This document shows positions 6,148 through 8,619 of a DNA stretch of 8,619 nt, piece by piece. The stretch is from NCBI GenBank assembly GCA_005887855.1, contig VBQB01000214.1, positions 1 through 8,619 on the forward strand, in the 5' to 3' direction. The translations under genes and the position numbers were made by a program. Every line of letters starts with the position of its first letter. The first letter of the stretch is position 1. The stretch comes from Verrucomicrobiota bacterium (GTDB lineage: Bacteria; Verrucomicrobiota; Verrucomicrobiae; Chthoniobacterales; UBA10450). The notes under the pieces are model-generated. The model worked only from the letters and a program-made list of their open reading frames with translations, did not search any database and was not told where the DNA came from.

Positions 6148-6675
6148 ATGCAGCGAAGATCTGACCGTGGCGACGTTCTAGCGAGTGGTAACCGTGAGAC
6201 TGTACGCGAGCGACTGCTGCCAGGCTTAAAAAACAGGATTCTTCAGGTGCTCGCTCGAATTGCACCGGGCGCCACAACTACGCGCGTCCGCCTCAACCGC
6301 TGGCGCGGCGTCAACATCGGGAAGGATGTTTGGATAGGGTATGACGCGATAATAGAAACGTCGTGCCCGCACCTGGTCACCATTCGTGACCGCGCCGCGA
6401 TCGGAATACGCGCCACCATTATCGCGCATAATCGTGAACAGCAAGGCGTAATGATCGAGGAAGACGTCACACTCGGTCCCGGAGTAATCGTACTGCCAGA
6501 CGTAACTATTGGGCGCGGAGCGATAGTGACCGCCGGAAGCGTCGTCACTAAGTCCGTTGCTCCTAAAACCATGGTGCAAGGGAATCCGGCGCAACCCATC
6601 GCCACAGTGGAAATCCCGTTTGGACCCGGGGTTTCGTTAAAGGAGTTCGCGAAGGGTCTGCGACCAATCCGATAG
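6148..6675 (+). CDS. Hexapeptide-repeat (left-handed beta-helix) O-acetyltransferase
   Basis: The product is 175 residues. After a basic, helical N-terminus (about 1-45) come hexapeptide turns: VNIGKDVWIGYDAIIE (55-70), VTIRDRAAIGIRATI (77-91), VMIEEDVTLGPGVIVLPDVTIGRGAIVTAGSVVTKSV (101-137). The end GNPAQPIA (145-152) is the classic C-terminus of the WcaF/NodL/CysE-like group. H94 in IIAHNRE fits the catalytic His. Such enzymes are cytoplasmic homotrimers that move acetyl (or another acyl) from CoA to a hydroxyl of a sugar or glycan precursor. The C-terminal tail with LKEFAKGLRPI resembles relatives I recall from polysaccharide loci. It lies 309 bases after the ACP gene, so it may belong to the same pathway but not necessarily the same transcript. 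It could also be a stand-alone sugar acetyltransferase. Confidence 0.9.
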   Translation: MQRRSDRGDVLASGNRETVRERLLPGLKNRILQVLARIAPGATTTRVRLNRWRGVNIGKDVWIGYDAIIETSCPHLVTIRDRAAIGIRATIIAHNREQQGVMIEEDVTLGPGVIVLPDVTIGRGAIVTAGSVVTKSVAPKTMVQGNPAQPIATVEIPFGPGVSLKEFAKGLRPIR

Positions 6676-6684
6676 CGGTCGCGG

Positions 6685-6852
6685 ATGGAACATCATGTGA
6701 AGGCGAAAGTCACGGTGGCAACCGGTGAACAGAGCTGGCTCGGTCGATTATTCTCAGTTGATGCTTTGAACATGCTGGGACGCTTCGATGCTGGAAGCGG
6801 CGCCGCAGGACGAAGGCGGCGCATCGCGAGGATCGATAAGCCGCAATTGTGA
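6685..6852 (+). CDS. Doubtful 55-codon ORF overlapping the next gene by 4 bases
   Basis: It runs from ATG 6685 to TGA 6850-6852 and reads MEHHVKAKVTVATGEQSW..., ending in a basic stretch GRRRRIARIDKPQL. It starts nine bases after the acetyltransferase stop and its TGA overlaps the GTG start of the beta-helix gene (GTGA). That spacing is what a real coupled gene would have, but there is no Shine-Dalgarno site, no recognisable family and no domain. It may be chance reading of a leader. Confidence 0.25.
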   Translation: MEHHVKAKVTVATGEQSWLGRLFSVDALNMLGRFDAGSGAAGRRRRIARIDKPQL

Positions 6853-8619
6853 AAACGATCGGAACCCTTCTGTTTACTCTGTCCGCGTTAGGCGGATTGA
6901 GCGGCTTTTCCGCCCCGCGCTGCGGAGCCACGGTTTACGATTCCGACGGATCGGAGGCGAGCGTTCGGGCGTGCATCCACTCGGCGGCGGACGGCGATAT
7001 TGTAACGCTGCCTGCCGGCACATTTAGCTGGACTTCAGGTTTGGACATCACGAAAGGCATTACCCTTCAAGGCCAAACGACTGTATCCGCCGCCGGGACA
7101 TCCAACCCAGCGATAAAAGACGCCACAATCATTCGCGACGACATTCCCAGGACTGGTTTCTCAGGGATAGTCAGCGTACGGATCACTCCTAGCCAATCGT
7201 TTCGCATGACGGGAATTACGTTTTCACCTGGGAGTCTTACGACGAAGCCTCCCGGTGACGGCGCGTTTCGCCTAAATAGCTCCGGCGCGACAGCCAATAA
7301 CTCTATGCGCATCGACCATTGCCATTTCGCTTCACTTTATCAGGGTAAACTGATCTGGCCTAGCGGCTGGGTCTATGGGGTCGCGGATCATAATGTGATG
7401 GAATGTCCCGGGAACACTTACCCGTTTTTTGTTACACATGCGACCTATGGAGCGGCTAATCAAAAAGGTGGCAATGGGTCGTGGGCCGACTATCCGTGGT
7501 ATGGAACGGATAAGTTCTTTTTCATAGAGGATAATACGATCATCAGGATCAACGCACTCCGTGTAAATTCTCTCGTTGATACGCTTTTTGGTGCGCGGTG
7601 GGTCGCACGTCATAATTACTTAAAGGACTGTATCCCTAATGGTCACGGAACGGAAGGCTGGGCTGTCCGGGGCCAGCGTGCTAATGAGTTTTACGATAAC
7701 ACGATCAACATCACGGTGAATTGGGGCGGGGGTGCAGATCGATCTGGCACGGCTCTTTGGCATGATAATACATTTCTTGGGGTAATGTCGGCAAACAATG
7801 CGAGCATGTGTAATCTGCCTAACTTCCGCGAAACGCCCGCACGCCCTCGTCCAATTTGGAGAATAGCGGACGGAACAAACCCGTGGGACGCAAACGACAC
7901 GGAAGGAAACGGGACTTTCGTGGAGGGACATCTGCCGTTTCTATTCGATTCCGGGACGGACACTAGCTCGGTTAACTCGCAAGGCGTCATTCATGATTCG
8001 ACGAAAAATTGGGCGGTGAATCAATGGGTTGGGTATAGCATAAAGAACACTAATCTCACTAATGCCTATGGTTCCTATGTCATTTCCAACACGTCAAACA
8101 CGATTACATACCACTATTACAGTGGCGCCGATACTGGAGGCCGCTATTTGATCTTCAATCAAGGCGACCGTTACGAGATTCACCGGGTTCTGATAATGAT
8201 GGATCAGAACGGGCGCGGCAAGACCGACCTGATCACAGGCGTCCCGCCGATCAACAAGACCACTGGCAAGGCCTCCTGGCCGCATTCTGCGTTAGAACCG
8301 TGCTATTCTTGGAATAACGTCCATGCGCCAACCGGTAGCGCGATGCGTTTTAATGCTCCGGCGCAGCAACCGACAACAAAGGAGAATGTCGATTTCTTCA
8401 ACCTTGGTATCGACTTTCCTGCCGACACCACGCCGGCGGCAGTCTCGAGCCGTTACAAGGCAGCGCTGAATGGAGTCGATTATACTGGAACATTTGTTTA
8501 CCCTCATCCTTTGGTAACAGCGGCACCGACTCCAACGCCGAGCGCTACACCGAGCTCCCAGCAACACCTCCAGAAAAAAGAAGCAAAAAAAGCAAAAACG
8601 CTAAAAAGAAGAAAAGGAG
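6849..8619 (+). CDS. Secreted right-handed beta-helix protein with Pro-Thr and Lys-rich C-terminal tail (3' end missing)
   Basis: Frame 3 is open for 590 codons from GTG 6849 to the window end. An in-frame TAA at 6837-6839 lies just upstream and no other start codon lies between. The N-terminus is a signal peptide (KTIGTLLFTLSALGGLSGFSA), cut probably near residue 22 or 27. Residues 47-77 (AADGDIVTLPAGTFSW...ITKGITLQGQT) are the usual entry to a parallel beta-helix, and repeated short strands with Asn-rich turns (MRIDHCHF, FFFIEDNTI, WVARHNYL, NEFYDNTI, ALWHDNTF) follow to about residue 320. A later beta-rich module (about 375-455) has the form D.TKNWAVNQWVGY...N.GDRYEIHRV. From residue 560 comes PTPTPSATPSS, then a tail with 9 Lys or Arg in 15 residues. 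The fold is shared by pectate lyases and other polysaccharide-active proteins, but no lyase catalytic motif is clear. I call it an extracellular protein of unknown substrate. Confidence 0.87.
   Translation, partial: MKTIGTLLFTLSALGGLSGFSAPRCGATVYDSDGSEASVRACIHSAADGDIVTLPAGTFSWTSGLDITKGITLQGQTTVSAAGTSNPAIKDATIIRDDIPRTGFSGIVSVRITPSQSFRMTGITFSPGSLTTKPPGDGAFRLNSSGATANNSMRIDHCHFASLYQGKLIWPSGWVYGVADHNVMECPGNTYPFFVTHATYGAANQKGGNGSWADYPWYGTDKFFFIEDNTIIRINALRVNSLVDTLFGARWVARHNYLKDCIPNGHGTEGWAVRGQRANEFYDNTINITVNWGGGADRSGTALWHDNTFLGVMSANNASMCNLPNFRETPARPRPIWRIADGTNPWDANDTEGNGTFVEGHLPFLFDSGTDTSSVNSQGVIHDSTKNWAVNQWVGYSIKNTNLTNAYGSYVISNTSNTITYHYYSGADTGGRYLIFNQGDRYEIHRVLIMMDQNGRGKTDLITGVPPINKTTGKASWPHSALEPCYSWNNVHAPTGSAMRFNAPAQQPTTKENVDFFNLGIDFPADTTPAAVSSRYKAALNGVDYTGTFVYPHPLVTAAPTPTPSATPSSQQHLQKKEAKKAKTLKRRKG
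8526..8618 (+). other. Pro-Thr linker and Lys/Arg-rich tail of the beta-helix protein
   Basis: The coded peptide is PTPTPSATPSSQQHL followed by the basic segment KKEAKKAKTLKRRKG, on an A-rich stretch (8573-8619). The linker is a short version of the one at 508-762, which links the two flanking secreted proteins to the same genome style. The end of the gene is probably close but lies outside the window. Confidence 0.6.

Overview
The window reads as a chromosomal segment from a free-living, probably soil-dwelling Gram-negative bacterium. A Verrucomicrobiota (Chthoniobacterales-like) source fits best. This is inference from three things: secreted proteins with long Pro-Thr linkers, an HAF-repeat protein and a large beta-helix protein side by side, and mixed use of Shine-Dalgarno (SD) sites. 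There is no rRNA, tRNA, CRISPR array or intact mobile element. All genes I can support are on the + strand.

Layout. (1) 1-1047: 3' part of a secreted galactose-oxidase-like protein (end of the copper-radical domain, DUF1929-type domain, Pro-Thr linker, fibronectin type III domain). (2) 1088-2191: a secreted HAF-repeat protein with an exact 44-residue period. (3) 2192-2739: a 548-base gap with no convincing gene; it holds an AT tract followed by TTGACA, the best promoter candidate in the window. (4) 2740-5838: a tight cassette of SDR oxidoreductase, AMP-forming (ANL) ligase, GNAT-like acyltransferase and acyl carrier protein (ACP). The first three overlap by one base (TGATG), and the ACP region follows the GNAT stop directly. 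(5) 5839-6147: a short gap with a perfect 17-bp palindrome. (6) 6148-6675: a left-handed beta-helix (hexapeptide) O-acetyltransferase. (7) 6685-6852: a doubtful 55-codon ORF. (8) 6849-8619: a secreted right-handed beta-helix protein that runs off the window.

The most interesting unit is region 4, perhaps with 6. The ligase would adenylate a small carboxylic acid and load it on the ACP, the SDR would reduce or oxidise it, and the GNAT protein would move the acyl group to an acceptor, perhaps an amino sugar of a surface glycan. The hexapeptide enzyme could add a second acyl group. Substrates cannot be read from the sequence, and no glycosyltransferase lies in the window. Two oddities stand out. 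The SDR has Thr where the catalytic Ser normally sits. The ACP appears to have lost its first helix to a one-base frameshift near 5579-5584: restoring one C gives an 88-residue ACP whose ATG directly abuts the GNAT stop codon.
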